DNA from: Alphaproteobacteria bacterium
GTDB taxonomy: Bacteria > Pseudomonadota > Alphaproteobacteria > RF32 > CAG-239
Reading direction: 5' to 3'
Assembly (NCBI GenBank): GCA_017467515.1
Contig: JAFUSU010000007.1
Coordinates: 1-37,649, forward strand
Length of the DNA stretch: 37,649 nt
Shown here: positions 1 through 6,898 of the stretch, one piece after another
Numbering within the stretch: position 1 is the first letter of the stretch
Layout of the letters: every line of letters starts with the position of its first letter
Program-made: the position numbers and the translations under genes
The notes under the pieces: model-generated
The model's input: the letters and a program-made list of their open reading frames with translations, nothing else
Database searches by the model: none
Told to the model about the DNA's origin: nothing

Positions 1-215
1 ATTGATATAATCGTGAGGAAGTGTATCCGAATGATTATATCAGACCTCTTCGGAGGTCTTTTTTGTGCCTGAATAAGAAATTTATTCGGGTATTTTTTTA
101 ACCCGAAAAGCTGTGCTGTCATGCATGGCTTTTTTTATTTTAAATTCTATTAGAAAAGGAAAAATAAAATGTTTAACAATAATAACAATTACAATTCTCG
201 CAACGTTCCTTCATT
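1..215 (+). repeat. Lysozyme leader repeat, copy 1
   Basis: This stretch matches 3136-3399 closely, apart from a 52-bp insertion in the other copy and a 3-bp in-frame deletion near the start of the ORF. It opens with an extended -10 element (TGATATAAT, 3-11), and a 9-bp inverted repeat GATATAATC/GATTATATC spans 4-41. Three terminator-like hairpins follow, then the ribosome site and the first 15 or so codons of the lysozyme gene. The repeat reaches base 1, so the true left end may lie outside the window. Confidence 0.9.
41..154 (+). terminator. Three stacked terminator-like hairpins in the lysozyme leader
   Basis: Three hairpins with T-tracts follow one another before the start codon. The first is AGACCTC-TTCG-GAGGTCT followed by six or more T. 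The second pairs CCTGAATAA with TTATTCGGG and runs into a T-tract. The third pairs AAGCTGTGC with GCATGGCTT around a 6-base loop and again ends in T. If transcription starts at the extended -10 at 3-11, the lysozyme gene would be expressed only by readthrough or antitermination. They could instead end a small RNA. The structures are seen in the sequence; their function is inferred. Confidence 0.7.
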
Positions 216-921
216 TATAGCTTACGGTGGTGTGCCGGTCGGACTTCCTAAAGGAGCTGTTTCACAAAATGCCACAGGTGGGGCTGTCCCTCAATGGGCA
301 CTTGGGCAACAAAATTCAACCTCCCCTTTCGGACAACCAACCCAACTGGCTCAGAATAACACGCAGATGAGTGATGGAAATTCTAAAACCGCCAATTATT
401 CTTTATATGGAAATGACTTCACTCCGGAATTTATTGATAAAATGCTGGGGGATACTCGTTTTCAAAATATTATGGCTCAGAGAACTTCTCAAAATGAGGG
501 AGGATATGCTAATCACCCAAATGATAATGGTGGACCTACCAATTTTGGAATCAGTTCCCATTGGTATCCAAATGAAGATATTAAAAATCTCACACCGGAA
601 AGAGCTTCTGCTTTGTTATACAGGGATTATTGGTTAAAACCAAAAATAAATCTGTTGCCTGATGAATTTGCAGATATTGTTTTTGACGACGGTGTTGTTC
701 AAGGGCAACATAGAGCAATTAAATATCTCCAAAATGCTCTGGGAGTAGAAGAAGATGGTTTAATAGGTGATAAGACACTAAATGCTTTATCTTATGCTAA
801 TGATGAAACAAAACAAAAATTTATTCAAAATGTTCGTCAAAGGGCTCAAAATATTGCAGAAAGAAACCCTTCTCAGAAACGGTTTGTAAATGGGTGGCTA
901 AATAGAGCAAATTCTTACTGA
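169..921 (+). CDS. GH108-type lysozyme (N-acetylmuramidase) with peptidoglycan-binding tail
   Basis: This 250-residue protein probably cleaves peptidoglycan. Residues 1-80 are Asn/Gln/Gly-rich low complexity without a signal peptide. The catalytic domain starts near residue 85 and carries the ENEGGY-like signature as QNEGGY, with Glu110 as the expected general acid, followed by GGPTNFGIS. Residues about 175-245 match the small C-terminal peptidoglycan-binding domain that normally accompanies GH108 enzymes. The start is supported by AAAAGGAAA just upstream. Such enzymes are phage endolysins or secreted and transported effectors; no holin or other phage gene lies beside it. The 3' end overlaps the convergent gene at 915-1370 by 7 bases. 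A truncated copy of its 5' end lies at 3356. Confidence 0.85.
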   Translation: MFNNNNNYNSRNVPSFIAYGGVPVGLPKGAVSQNATGGAVPQWALGQQNSTSPFGQPTQLAQNNTQMSDGNSKTANYSLYGNDFTPEFIDKMLGDTRFQNIMAQRTSQNEGGYANHPNDNGGPTNFGISSHWYPNEDIKNLTPERASALLYRDYWLKPKINLLPDEFADIVFDDGVVQGQHRAIKYLQNALGVEEDGLIGDKTLNALSYANDETKQKFIQNVRQRAQNIAERNPSQKRFVNGWLNRANSY

Positions 922-1370
922 TTTTTTATATATGTAATAATTTTGCTAATATAAATCCATAATTCTCTGGTTGTGGCGTATTCGCTGTATAAATATGGTG
1001 AAACGCCACAATTGTTTTGTTTACAATAAGAAGTATCATTATATATAAACAGATATTGATTATACATAAATTTATTATATTCATCTATTTTAGTTGAGGC
1101 TTCTTTGGGAGATAAGCCATAAAACTTTTCAAACAACTTCACAGCGACATCTTTATAACACTTTTGAACTATTCCGTGAGCGGAAAGGAGATGATTATAG
1201 CATTTCATAGTCCAAGTTTCAGGACATTTTTGTTCATCGCTTTGAAATAATTCTGTGCAATGTTCAAATTCTTTCATAAAGTTATCAATATCTGATGCAG
1301 ATAAATCCTCTTTAGCTTGAATATCAAAAGCTAAAAACATTGAAAATAAAATGATATATATTCTTTTCAT
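915..1370 (-). CDS. Small secreted cysteine-containing protein, unknown function
   Basis: The 151-residue product begins with a clear signal peptide (KRIYIILFSMFLAFDIQA, residues 2-19), so it should be periplasmic or secreted. The mature part has seven cysteines, spread in pairs compatible with disulfides, and is rich in Tyr and Glu. I do not recognise the family. The start has a strong GGGAGGAA ribosome site and a promoter at 1392-1419. The gene converges on the lysozyme gene, and its upstream region is nearly identical to that of the gene at 3416-3886. A role as lysozyme inhibitor or immunity protein is possible from position alone and is not shown by sequence. Confidence 0.7.
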   Translation of the reverse strand: MKRIYIILFSMFLAFDIQAKEDLSASDIDNFMKEFEHCTELFQSDEQKCPETWTMKCYNHLLSAHGIVQKCYKDVAVKLFEKFYGLSPKEASTKIDEYNKFMYNQYLFIYNDTSYCKQNNCGVSPYLYSEYATTRELWIYISKIITYIKNQ

Positions 1371-1429
1371 CTACTTCCTCCCATTATTTATACCATAATT
1401 CAGAAGATATAAAAGTCAAGATTGTTATC
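1371..1429 (-). promoter_or_regulatory. Promoter of the secreted-protein gene, duplicated copy 1
   Basis: On the minus strand TTGACT (plus 1414-1419) and TATGGT (plus 1392-1397) are spaced by 16 bases and followed by GGGAGGAA at the start codon. The 59-base stretch matches 3887-3945 with six mismatches, so the promoter and ribosome site were duplicated together. Confidence 0.7.
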
Positions 1430-1490
1430 CAACTTCATTTTTAAAAATCGCCTTCAAACCGTTACCAGCAGCCGATTACAGATGATTTAT

Positions 1491-1511
1491 GTTATTAGCA
1501 GTGCTAATAAC
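1491..1511. repeat. Perfect 21-bp palindrome GTTATTAGCA-G-TGCTAATAAC
   Basis: Two perfect 10-bp arms flank a single central base, in the gap between the secreted-protein promoter and the hydrolase stop. The right side continues into CTTTTGCTAATAC, a partial third copy of the arm. It could be an operator for a dimeric regulator or a weak terminator for the hydrolase transcript; nothing distinguishes these. Confidence 0.55.
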
Positions 1512-1654
1512 TTTTGCTAATACTTTTGGAATTTAGGTCGGAGACAATATTTTTATAAGTTATTGATTTTACATACAAACAAGGCGATAAATTGAATTAA
1601 GTCTCTGGGGTTGTCGCATCAGGCAGCCGAAGCCAAAAGATTATTTTACCCTCA

Positions 1655-2422
1655 TCAAGGAATGAGAAAATTTTTAATTGTATTATGCAAATCTAACTTG
1701 TTTGATTCTTCCTCATAAATATGTGAACAATTTTGCAGAATGCAAATTTCTTTCTTACATTTTAAATTTTGATAAAATCGCTCATTATTATTAACTCTTG
1801 AAACTATATCAGAATCCCCACTTATTATAAGTACAGGCATATTCAAATTATGACTATTACTGTAAAGGTCATGCTTCATAAAATCATGCAAGTAACTATC
1901 ATCCAAATAACAATCTACTTTATCTCGTGTACGAATAATTCCACCATTTTTCAGTTGGTTAAAAAATTCTGGTGTGCTTTCTTGTGTGTTTTTCAGAAAT
2001 TCTTTTCCATCAAAAATAGACGAGATTAATATCAGGTGAGTTACTGATTGCGGATATTTTTCCGCATATTTCAAAATAACAGAACCTCCCAATGAATGCC
2101 CGGCAAGTAAAAAAGGCTCATTATAAAACTTTTGAGTTTTTGCCCAGTTAATTACAGACTGTAAATCACCATACATTGACGATAGAGTTGCACATGTATG
2201 GTTATTAAAACTTTCTCCTCGAGAATTTCGAGTGTCAAAAGTAATGACGCTGTAACCACAATAGGTTAGTGTTTGGGCTGTTTGAAGAATAACATCTTGT
2301 TCTTTATAACCTGTTATGCCATGACAGACTATTGCTAACTTTGCTTTATCTGTATTTGTACTCGGCTCAAATATTTGAACACATAAATCTACATTGTTTG
2401 AGTTTTTGATAAATTGTTTCAT
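1655..2422 (-). CDS. Alpha/beta hydrolase (serine esterase/lipase-like)
   Basis: This 255-residue cytoplasmic protein has the alpha/beta hydrolase layout. The oxyanion-loop motif HGITG is at residues 34-38, the nucleophile elbow GHSLGGS has Ser110, an acid candidate is at Asp203/Asp205 in SGDSD, and the base is His234 in NCSHIY. The family contains esterases, acylglycerol lipases and similar enzymes, and the substrate cannot be read from sequence. The gene starts inside the 3' end of the BRO-N gene (56-base overlap), with a modest AGGGCAAG ribosome site. That overlap looks like the result of a recombination event rather than a designed coupling. Confidence 0.8.
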   Translation of the reverse strand: MKQFIKNSNNVDLCVQIFEPSTNTDKAKLAIVCHGITGYKEQDVILQTAQTLTYCGYSVITFDTRNSRGESFNNHTCATLSSMYGDLQSVINWAKTQKFYNEPFLLAGHSLGGSVILKYAEKYPQSVTHLILISSIFDGKEFLKNTQESTPEFFNQLKNGGIIRTRDKVDCYLDDSYLHDFMKHDLYSNSHNLNMPVLIISGDSDIVSRVNNNERFYQNLKCKKEICILQNCSHIYEEESNKLDLHNTIKNFLIP

Positions 2423-2936
2423 TTTCTTGCCCTAATTGTTTCATAATAGCTTCAAAAATGAAACTATTATTGCGAACTTCGATTGTTTTCAATCTCTGAT
2501 TAACCCAATTTTCAGAATAACCTTTATCAAGATAAGTTTGCAAAGCTCGATTAATGGTAATCTCCGGATCTGCCAATTCATCAAGACGTTCTCGCCCTAC
2601 TCTTGCTAACCATAACTTAAACGGCTCTGCTTTTGGTGAAGGTATGCTTTGAATAATACGTAACAATTCCTCTGTATCAGCAACATCAGTCTTATAATAT
2701 TTACCATCTGCAGCTTTCATTTTCAGTTGGTTACAATTTGTAACCGACTCACCGGCTCCTTCCTGCAGAAGCCTATGTTTCAATACTTTCCAGTAGTTAC
2801 GAGCATTTTGATAATCCGATTCCGTTAAAACAGCCACAACATCAACAACCGAAAAATAATATTTCTCTTGTTCGTCATCCCAAATAGCTCGAACATTACG
2901 ATCTTGAAACAGTTTAACAGCGGTACCTTGATTCAT
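2367..2936 (-). CDS. BRO-N domain protein, C-terminally truncated
   Basis: The 189-residue product has the BRO family N-terminal domain typical of phage antirepressors and DinD-like proteins: KYYFSVVDVVAVL near residues 25-37, YWKVLKHRL, then NCNQLKMKAADGKYYKTD and a PSPKAEPFKLWLARVG block. The familiar sequence runs to about residue 151 (KTIEVR). After that the protein changes to an unrelated tail that reads into the neighbouring hydrolase gene out of frame. Intact relatives usually continue for another 80-150 residues, so this gene has most likely lost its C-terminal domain. AAGGAC lies upstream of the start. BRO-N proteins bind DNA; whether this remnant does is unknown. Confidence 0.8.
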   Translation of the reverse strand: MNQGTAVKLFQDRNVRAIWDDEQEKYYFSVVDVVAVLTESDYQNARNYWKVLKHRLLQEGAGESVTNCNQLKMKAADGKYYKTDVADTEELLRIIQSIPSPKAEPFKLWLARVGRERLDELADPEITINRALQTYLDKGYSENWVNQRLKTIEVRNNSFIFEAIMKQLGQENETIYQKLKQCRFMCSNI

Positions 2937-3135
2937 AAAATTTGTCCTTAAGTAATTAACTTGTTTTGATTTTATATAAGTGAGCTACAACTATCAAGAA
3001 AAATTTAAAATAACTTTATAACCATTTGTTATTCACAATCTACTATATACAACCTTTTGATTTAGCATAATTTCTAAAAATAATGAAATTTTTTAAAAAA
3101 TTTTTGGGACATTTTTAATCGAATATGTTATAAAA

Positions 3136-3399
3136 ATTGATATAATCGTGAGGAAGTGTATCCGAATGATTATCTCAGACCTCTTCGGAGGTCTTTTTTG
3201 TGCCTGAATAAGAAATTTATTCGGATATTTTTTTAACCCGAAAAGCTGTGCAGTGATGTGCGGCTTTTTTTATTTTAATTTGCTGAGATTACTTCGTTAC
3301 ACTCGTAATGACAAAAACAGCACTTTTTAAATTCTATTAGAAAAGGAAAAATAAAATGTTTAACAATAACAATTATAATTCTCGCAACGTTCCCTCATT
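3136..3399 (+). repeat. Lysozyme leader repeat, copy 2 with insertion
   Basis: This is the second copy of bases 1-215. It keeps the extended -10 (3139-3146), all three terminator-like hairpins and the ribosome site. No plus-strand gene lies upstream, so these hairpins cannot be terminators of a preceding gene. The third hairpin has base changes relative to copy 1 that preserve pairing (AAGCTGTGC with GTGCGGCTT). Identity stops at 3399, after about 14 codons of the ORF. Confidence 0.9.
3279..3330. mobile_element. 46-bp palindromic mini-element with TTTTAA target duplication
   Basis: Compared with leader copy 1, this copy carries 52 extra bases. The insert has short terminal inverted repeats TGCTG (3281-3285) and CAGCA (3318-3322) and an inner inverted repeat ATTAC/GTAAT. 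TTTTAA occurs on both sides (3273-3278 and 3325-3330) but only once at the matching site in copy 1. This is the pattern of a short palindromic repeat inserted with a 6-bp duplication. Short palindromic elements containing similar TTCG...CG...AATGAC cores are common in alphaproteobacterial genomes. Confidence 0.65.
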
Positions 3400-3409
3400 A
3401 AAGCACTAG
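3356..3409 (+). pseudogene. Aborted 5' copy of the lysozyme gene (17 codons)
   Basis: The ORF starts like the lysozyme at 169 (MFNNNN, then YNSRNVPS) with the same ribosome site. It diverges after the Ser codon, reads Leu-Lys-His and stops at 3407-3409. The rest of the enzyme is absent. The stop lies six bases before the end of the convergent gene at 3416. It is best read as a truncated duplicate, although the leader could still produce a short peptide. Confidence 0.8.
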
Positions 3410-3415
3410 AACTTC

Positions 3416-3886
3416 TTAAATTGTATCGTGACTAAAAACGTATTGGTAGTGAATGATGTCTTTTAAAATTTGTTCATAGTAACGACCTAAAGAGGCATCA
3501 TTCACGCCTCTACCTATTGCTCCATTATCTTCTCGATTGTATAAATCCCAATAAAAATTGCTAACGCCTTCTTGAATTTTATCTAAAGATTGTATCATTT
3601 TGTCTGCATCGGATTTATTTGCTAATTGATTAATTTTTTCAATAATAATTTTCTTTAAGCATTGATGATAACGATAATCTCCTTCTTTTATGTCATCATT
3701 ATACATACTGTAATTATCCAATTTTTTAGGAAATGCCTTAACAAAACACTCTTTCTTATAAGTTTCAGTTTCTTGTTCTATTCGGACAGAAATACTATCT
3801 TTCTTTTCTTGTTTAAGTAATACAAGAAAAACAATAACCATTAGCAAAATAATAATAATACTAAAAACTGTGATAACTTTTTTCAT
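3416..3886 (-). CDS. Small membrane-anchored protein, unknown function
   Basis: This 156-residue protein has one N-terminal hydrophobic segment (about residues 4-23, rich in Ile/Val/Leu and followed by KQEKKD). It should be an inner-membrane anchor with a soluble periplasmic domain, or an uncleaved signal. The soluble part is charged and largely helical, with two cysteines. I do not recognise a family, and it shows no clear similarity to the product of 915-1370, although the promoter, ribosome site and convergent placement beside a lysozyme start are shared. It may be the alternative partner gene of the duplicated module. Confidence 0.7.
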   Translation of the reverse strand: MKKVITVFSIIIILLMVIVFLVLLKQEKKDSISVRIEQETETYKKECFVKAFPKKLDNYSMYNDDIKEGDYRYHQCLKKIIIEKINQLANKSDADKMIQSLDKIQEGVSNFYWDLYNREDNGAIGRGVNDASLGRYYEQILKDIIHYQYVFSHDTI

Positions 3887-3945
3887 CTACTTCCTCCCAT
3901 TGTTTATAGCATAATTCTGCAGGTATAAAAGTCAAGTTTGTTATC
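3887..3945 (-). promoter_or_regulatory. Promoter of the membrane-anchored gene, duplicated copy 2
   Basis: On the minus strand TTGACT (plus 3930-3935) and TATGCT (plus 3908-3913) are 16 bases apart, followed by GGGAGGAA. The stretch matches 1371-1429 at 53 of 59 positions by eye. Confidence 0.7.
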
Positions 3946-3969
3946 TTCTTTTATTTTAAAATACAAAAA

Positions 3970-3998
3970 TTGACAAAAAAATATTGCATTATTATTCA
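3970..3998 (+). promoter_or_regulatory. Sigma70-like promoter for the 4047 gene
   Basis: A perfect TTGACA (3970-3975) is followed after 17 bases by TATTCA (3993-3998). It points to the small membrane-protein gene at 4047. That start codon has no recognisable ribosome site. Confidence 0.55.
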
Positions 3999-4046
3999 AA
4001 ATGTGCTTTAATAGTGAAAAATTGTTATTAATTAATTATTATTCTT

Positions 4047-4394
4047 ATGAAAAAATTCAAAATTACTCGTGCCAACTTTTGGCGTATGATTGGTTTTTAT
4101 GCCTGTTCAGTATGCACTGTTTTTCTTTTGATTGCATTTATCTGGATGTTTTGGATACCCTCCTCTACTGCAGATTTTTGGGCAGTTCGTTATATTCAAT
4201 TTGTAACACTCATAGCAGCGGTCTGCTATGCGTTTCTGACAAAAAAGAACCTTGAGCGAGCTCATCTGTTGGATGCTGCTCAAGCTGCCCTCGCCGCCTA
4301 TGAACAGTCAAAATATGATGTATGGGTAACTCAGGAGGAAGAACATCGCCTCTGGGAGGAATACCTGAGATTAAACGCTCTGGCAAATCAATAA
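4047..4394 (+). CDS. Small two-helix membrane protein, unknown function
   Basis: The 115-residue product has two predicted membrane segments (about residues 14-36 and 47-63) followed by a soluble, Glu/Ala-rich helical tail with EEEHRLWEEYLRL. The short loop between the helices contains WIPSSTADFW. No known family is evident. There is no Shine-Dalgarno sequence before the ATG, but a good promoter lies 50-75 bases upstream and a strong terminator directly follows. The overlapping frame at 4001-4255 is a shadow of this gene. Confidence 0.65.
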   Translation: MKKFKITRANFWRMIGFYACSVCTVFLLIAFIWMFWIPSSTADFWAVRYIQFVTLIAAVCYAFLTKKNLERAHLLDAAQAALAAYEQSKYDVWVTQEEEHRLWEEYLRLNALANQ

Positions 4395-4398
4395 AAAG

Positions 4399-4434
4399 AT
4401 TCCCCAAAGTTTGTGACTTTTGGGGAATTTTTTT
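4399..4434. terminator. Bidirectional terminator between convergent genes
   Basis: ATTCCCCAAAGT pairs with ACTTTTGGGGAAT (one bulged base), followed by a run of seven T on the plus strand and an A-rich flank that serves the minus strand. It sits between the stop codons of the 4047 gene and the DHH gene. Confidence 0.85.
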
Positions 4435-4438
4435 GCAT

Positions 4439-5299
4439 TTAGTTCTTCTGCAAATGAATTTTCAAAAATTCAGGCAATTCTTTTAACCCTGATGCTCCAG
4501 CAGCGTGAAAATGACCACCGCCCCCAAATTCTGCCGCTATTTTTGAAACATCAAAATTTTTATAGCTGTAAAACGATAAATTCCAGCAATTATGCTTATT
4601 CATAAAGAAATTAACCATAAAATCAAATCTATCGAGAATATCCAGAGAATCAAAAAATTCTGATTTACCTTGCGGCATATTAGCACAAATACATTTATGC
4701 CCTTTATATTCACTGGTAAAGCTTATCCCTCTGACTAAACGATAATTTCTGACCTTGATATATGAGAGAATTGCCTCCCCTTTGGCTACCATTTCTTTTA
4801 TATTCATTGTATCATTAATTAAAGAAGTCCAGATTTCATCTGTCGGACGATTTACCCCTGCTGCCTGCATTGCATACTCAAAAGGACGAACTCTCTCATC
4901 ACTCAAATCATAAACGTCACTTAATCCCAAGAGTTTAATTCCCTGAGGAATCGGTTTATCCTTATAAAAATATTCCCACGTTAAAACAATTGCGGCTGTT
5001 CCATCGCGCCTTAAACCTTTTATTTCCGGTAAGCCTTGTTTTACTTTTTCTTCATATTCTTTAATAGCCGAGATATGATGATCAATCCATATCAGATCCT
5101 TTGAGGCATTTAACTCAAACATATAATCCATCGGTAAACAATAGTCACACACGATAATTTTATTATGCTGATTAATCATTTCATAAGGCACATCCATATC
5201 ATGATTCAGCCCTAAAAACTCAATTTCAGGATAAATACTTTTAACAATCGCAGCAGATCCTTTACCATCGTGGTCTGCAATATGATATATACACAACAT
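4439..5299 (-). CDS. DHH/DHHA1 family phosphoesterase
   Basis: This 286-residue enzyme carries the DHH-family metal motifs: ADHDGKGSA near residues 8-16, CDYC near 51-54, the namesake IDHH near 73-76, and the C-terminal DHHA1 substrate motif GGGGHFHAAG near 258-267. The family hydrolyses phosphodiester bonds in nanoRNA, cyclic dinucleotides or polyphosphate-like substrates; which one applies here is not clear from sequence. AGGAAAAG precedes the start. It is the last gene of the minus-strand string, 9 bases after the MBL gene and just before the terminator at 4399. Confidence 0.8.
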   Translation of the reverse strand: MLCIYHIADHDGKGSAAIVKSIYPEIEFLGLNHDMDVPYEMINQHNKIIVCDYCLPMDYMFELNASKDLIWIDHHISAIKEYEEKVKQGLPEIKGLRRDGTAAIVLTWEYFYKDKPIPQGIKLLGLSDVYDLSDERVRPFEYAMQAAGVNRPTDEIWTSLINDTMNIKEMVAKGEAILSYIKVRNYRLVRGISFTSEYKGHKCICANMPQGKSEFFDSLDILDRFDFMVNFFMNKHNCWNLSFYSYKNFDVSKIAAEFGGGGHFHAAGASGLKELPEFLKIHLQKN

Positions 5300-5308
5300 T
5301 TTCTTTTC

Positions 5309-6097
5309 CTAATCTAAATTAATTTCCATTCCGTCGTAAGCCGGTTCTACATTATCAGGTGTCATTTTATTCACCCAATCATAATCACACTCTGATGCCA
5401 TATGATTAATCACAGCTCTTTCCGGATTTATCCTTAAAATAACTTGCAACACATCATCTAATCCGGCGTGTGTAATCTGCCGCCAAGGTGTTGTTAATGG
5501 TAAAACAAGCAATCTTGGGCGCTTAGTGATACGTTCATAGGCACTTTGAGCTATTTCTTTAAAATCAGGGATATAAACAATATCACCACCGGCAAAAATA
5601 TAGCCCATACTCTCCGGACAGTGTTTTAAAATCTTGATCGGCATAATATCCAAATTTTTAATTTTAAATGGATGATTAGCCTTAATAATATTGGGCACCA
5701 AACTCGGCATATGAACCACATCGTGCACTGTTCCCGGTTTACTCAATAAGTATGAGAAATTATGTTTTATATACTGAGCTGTTTTTGCACCACAATAGAA
5801 ATTTAAATTCTGGTGTGTAACACGGTTAACTCCGCGCATATCATCTATTCCGTGAATATGATCCGCATGCGGATGTGTATATAACAAAGCATCAAACTGA
5901 CATATCTGATGATGAATGAGTTGACGATTTATATCCGGATTTGTGTCTATCAATATAGATGTTCCGTTATATTGGATAAATGTTGACGTTCTGGTGCGAT
6001 AATTTTTAGGATTTTTAGGATCGCATTTTCCCCAGCCGCTATTAATAGACGGAACCCCCGGTGCTGCCCCAGCTCCTAAAATAATAACTCTATTCAT
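5309..6097 (-). CDS. Metallo-beta-lactamase-fold hydrolase, PhnP-like
   Basis: The 262-residue protein has the MBL signature THPHADHIHGID (metal-binding HxHxDH), an early GxGxAxGxP motif typical of PhnP-type cyclic phosphodiesterases (GAGAAPGVPS), and later metal ligands in PDF and NHMASECD. A homologue regularly follows tatD in alphaproteobacteria. The ATG at 6097 is preferred over the GTG at 6121 because AAGGGAG lies between them and the glycine-rich strand begins right after it. With this start the gene overlaps the tatD end by 8 bases, implying translational coupling. The true substrate in this genomic context is not established. Confidence 0.8.
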   Translation of the reverse strand: MNRVIILGAGAAPGVPSINSGWGKCDPKNPKNYRTRTSTFIQYNGTSILIDTNPDINRQLIHHQICQFDALLYTHPHADHIHGIDDMRGVNRVTHQNLNFYCGAKTAQYIKHNFSYLLSKPGTVHDVVHMPSLVPNIIKANHPFKIKNLDIMPIKILKHCPESMGYIFAGGDIVYIPDFKEIAQSAYERITKRPRLLVLPLTTPWRQITHAGLDDVLQVILRINPERAVINHMASECDYDWVNKMTPDNVEPAYDGMEINLD

Positions 6098-6890
6098 TAT
6101 AATTATATCTCCCTTTATCACTTGCTTTTCTAAACAATCGATAAAAATTATCCGACGTTATTTGAGCCAACTCTTCAAAAGGAATATCTTTTACTTGAGC
6201 TAAACGCTCTGCCGTATATTTGACGAATGCCGGTTCATTACGGCGTCCTCTTTTAGGTATAGGTGCCAAAAAAGGCGAATCTGTTTCAATCAATAAACGA
6301 TCCAATGGTATATCCGCAAAAATTTCCCGAATATCTTGTGATTTATTGAATGTCAATATTCCGGATGCCGAAATATAAAATCCGATGGATAAAGCAAATT
6401 CTGCCAATTTTCTTGACGAAGAAAAGCAATGAATTTCTCCTGTAAAGGCCTTTTGCTGATACATTTCCTTCAATATCGAAATTGTATCCTCATCAGCATC
6501 ACGCGTATGAATAATTAATGGCAAATCTGTTTCTTGCGCCGCAATAATTTGCTCCCTGAAAACATCCATCTGAGTTTCTTTAGGAGAGTAATCATAAAAG
6601 TAATCAAGCCCGCATTCGCCTATCCCGACAACTTTTTTATGACTCGTTTGTTTAATAAAATCTTGAGCCTTGATTCCTATATACTCAGAAGCATTATGAG
6701 GATGAACACCCACCGCCGTATATATAAACGGATATTTTTCAGATAATGCCAATTGTTTATCAAGCTCATTAATATTATTACCGGCATTCAACATTGCGGT
6801 AACGCCGTTTTCTTTGGCGTGTTGTAACACTTCCTCAAAATCTTCTTCAAAATCATTATAATCTAAATGGCAATGACTATCTACTAACAT
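6090..6890 (-). CDS. tatD: TatD family metal-dependent deoxyribonuclease
   Basis: This 266-residue protein is a TIM-barrel metal hydrolase of the TatD family. The motifs are in order: DSHCHLD at residues 4-10, GVHPH near 62-66, GECGLDYFYD near 92-101, IHTRDA near 126-131, HCFSSS and ETDSPFLAP. Family members are 3'-5' exonucleases involved in DNA quality control. AGGAAGAG precedes the ATG. The gene follows holB after 8 bases. In many alphaproteobacteria metG (methionyl-tRNA synthetase) lies between holB and tatD; here it does not. Confidence 0.9.
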   Translation of the reverse strand: MLVDSHCHLDYNDFEEDFEEVLQHAKENGVTAMLNAGNNINELDKQLALSEKYPFIYTAVGVHPHNASEYIGIKAQDFIKQTSHKKVVGIGECGLDYFYDYSPKETQMDVFREQIIAAQETDLPLIIHTRDADEDTISILKEMYQQKAFTGEIHCFSSSRKLAEFALSIGFYISASGILTFNKSQDIREIFADIPLDRLLIETDSPFLAPIPKRGRRNEPAFVKYTAERLAQVKDIPFEELAQITSDNFYRLFRKASDKGRYNYNE

Positions 6891-6898
6891 TACTCTTC

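Noticed and set aside
169..2936. Prophage containing lysozyme and BRO genes
   Set aside because: No structural, integrase, terminase or holin genes are present; the two phage-like genes alone do not support a prophage.
4001..4255. ORF overlapping the 4047 membrane protein in another frame
   Set aside because: It lacks a ribosome site and a protein-like composition, and the other frame gives two clear membrane segments.
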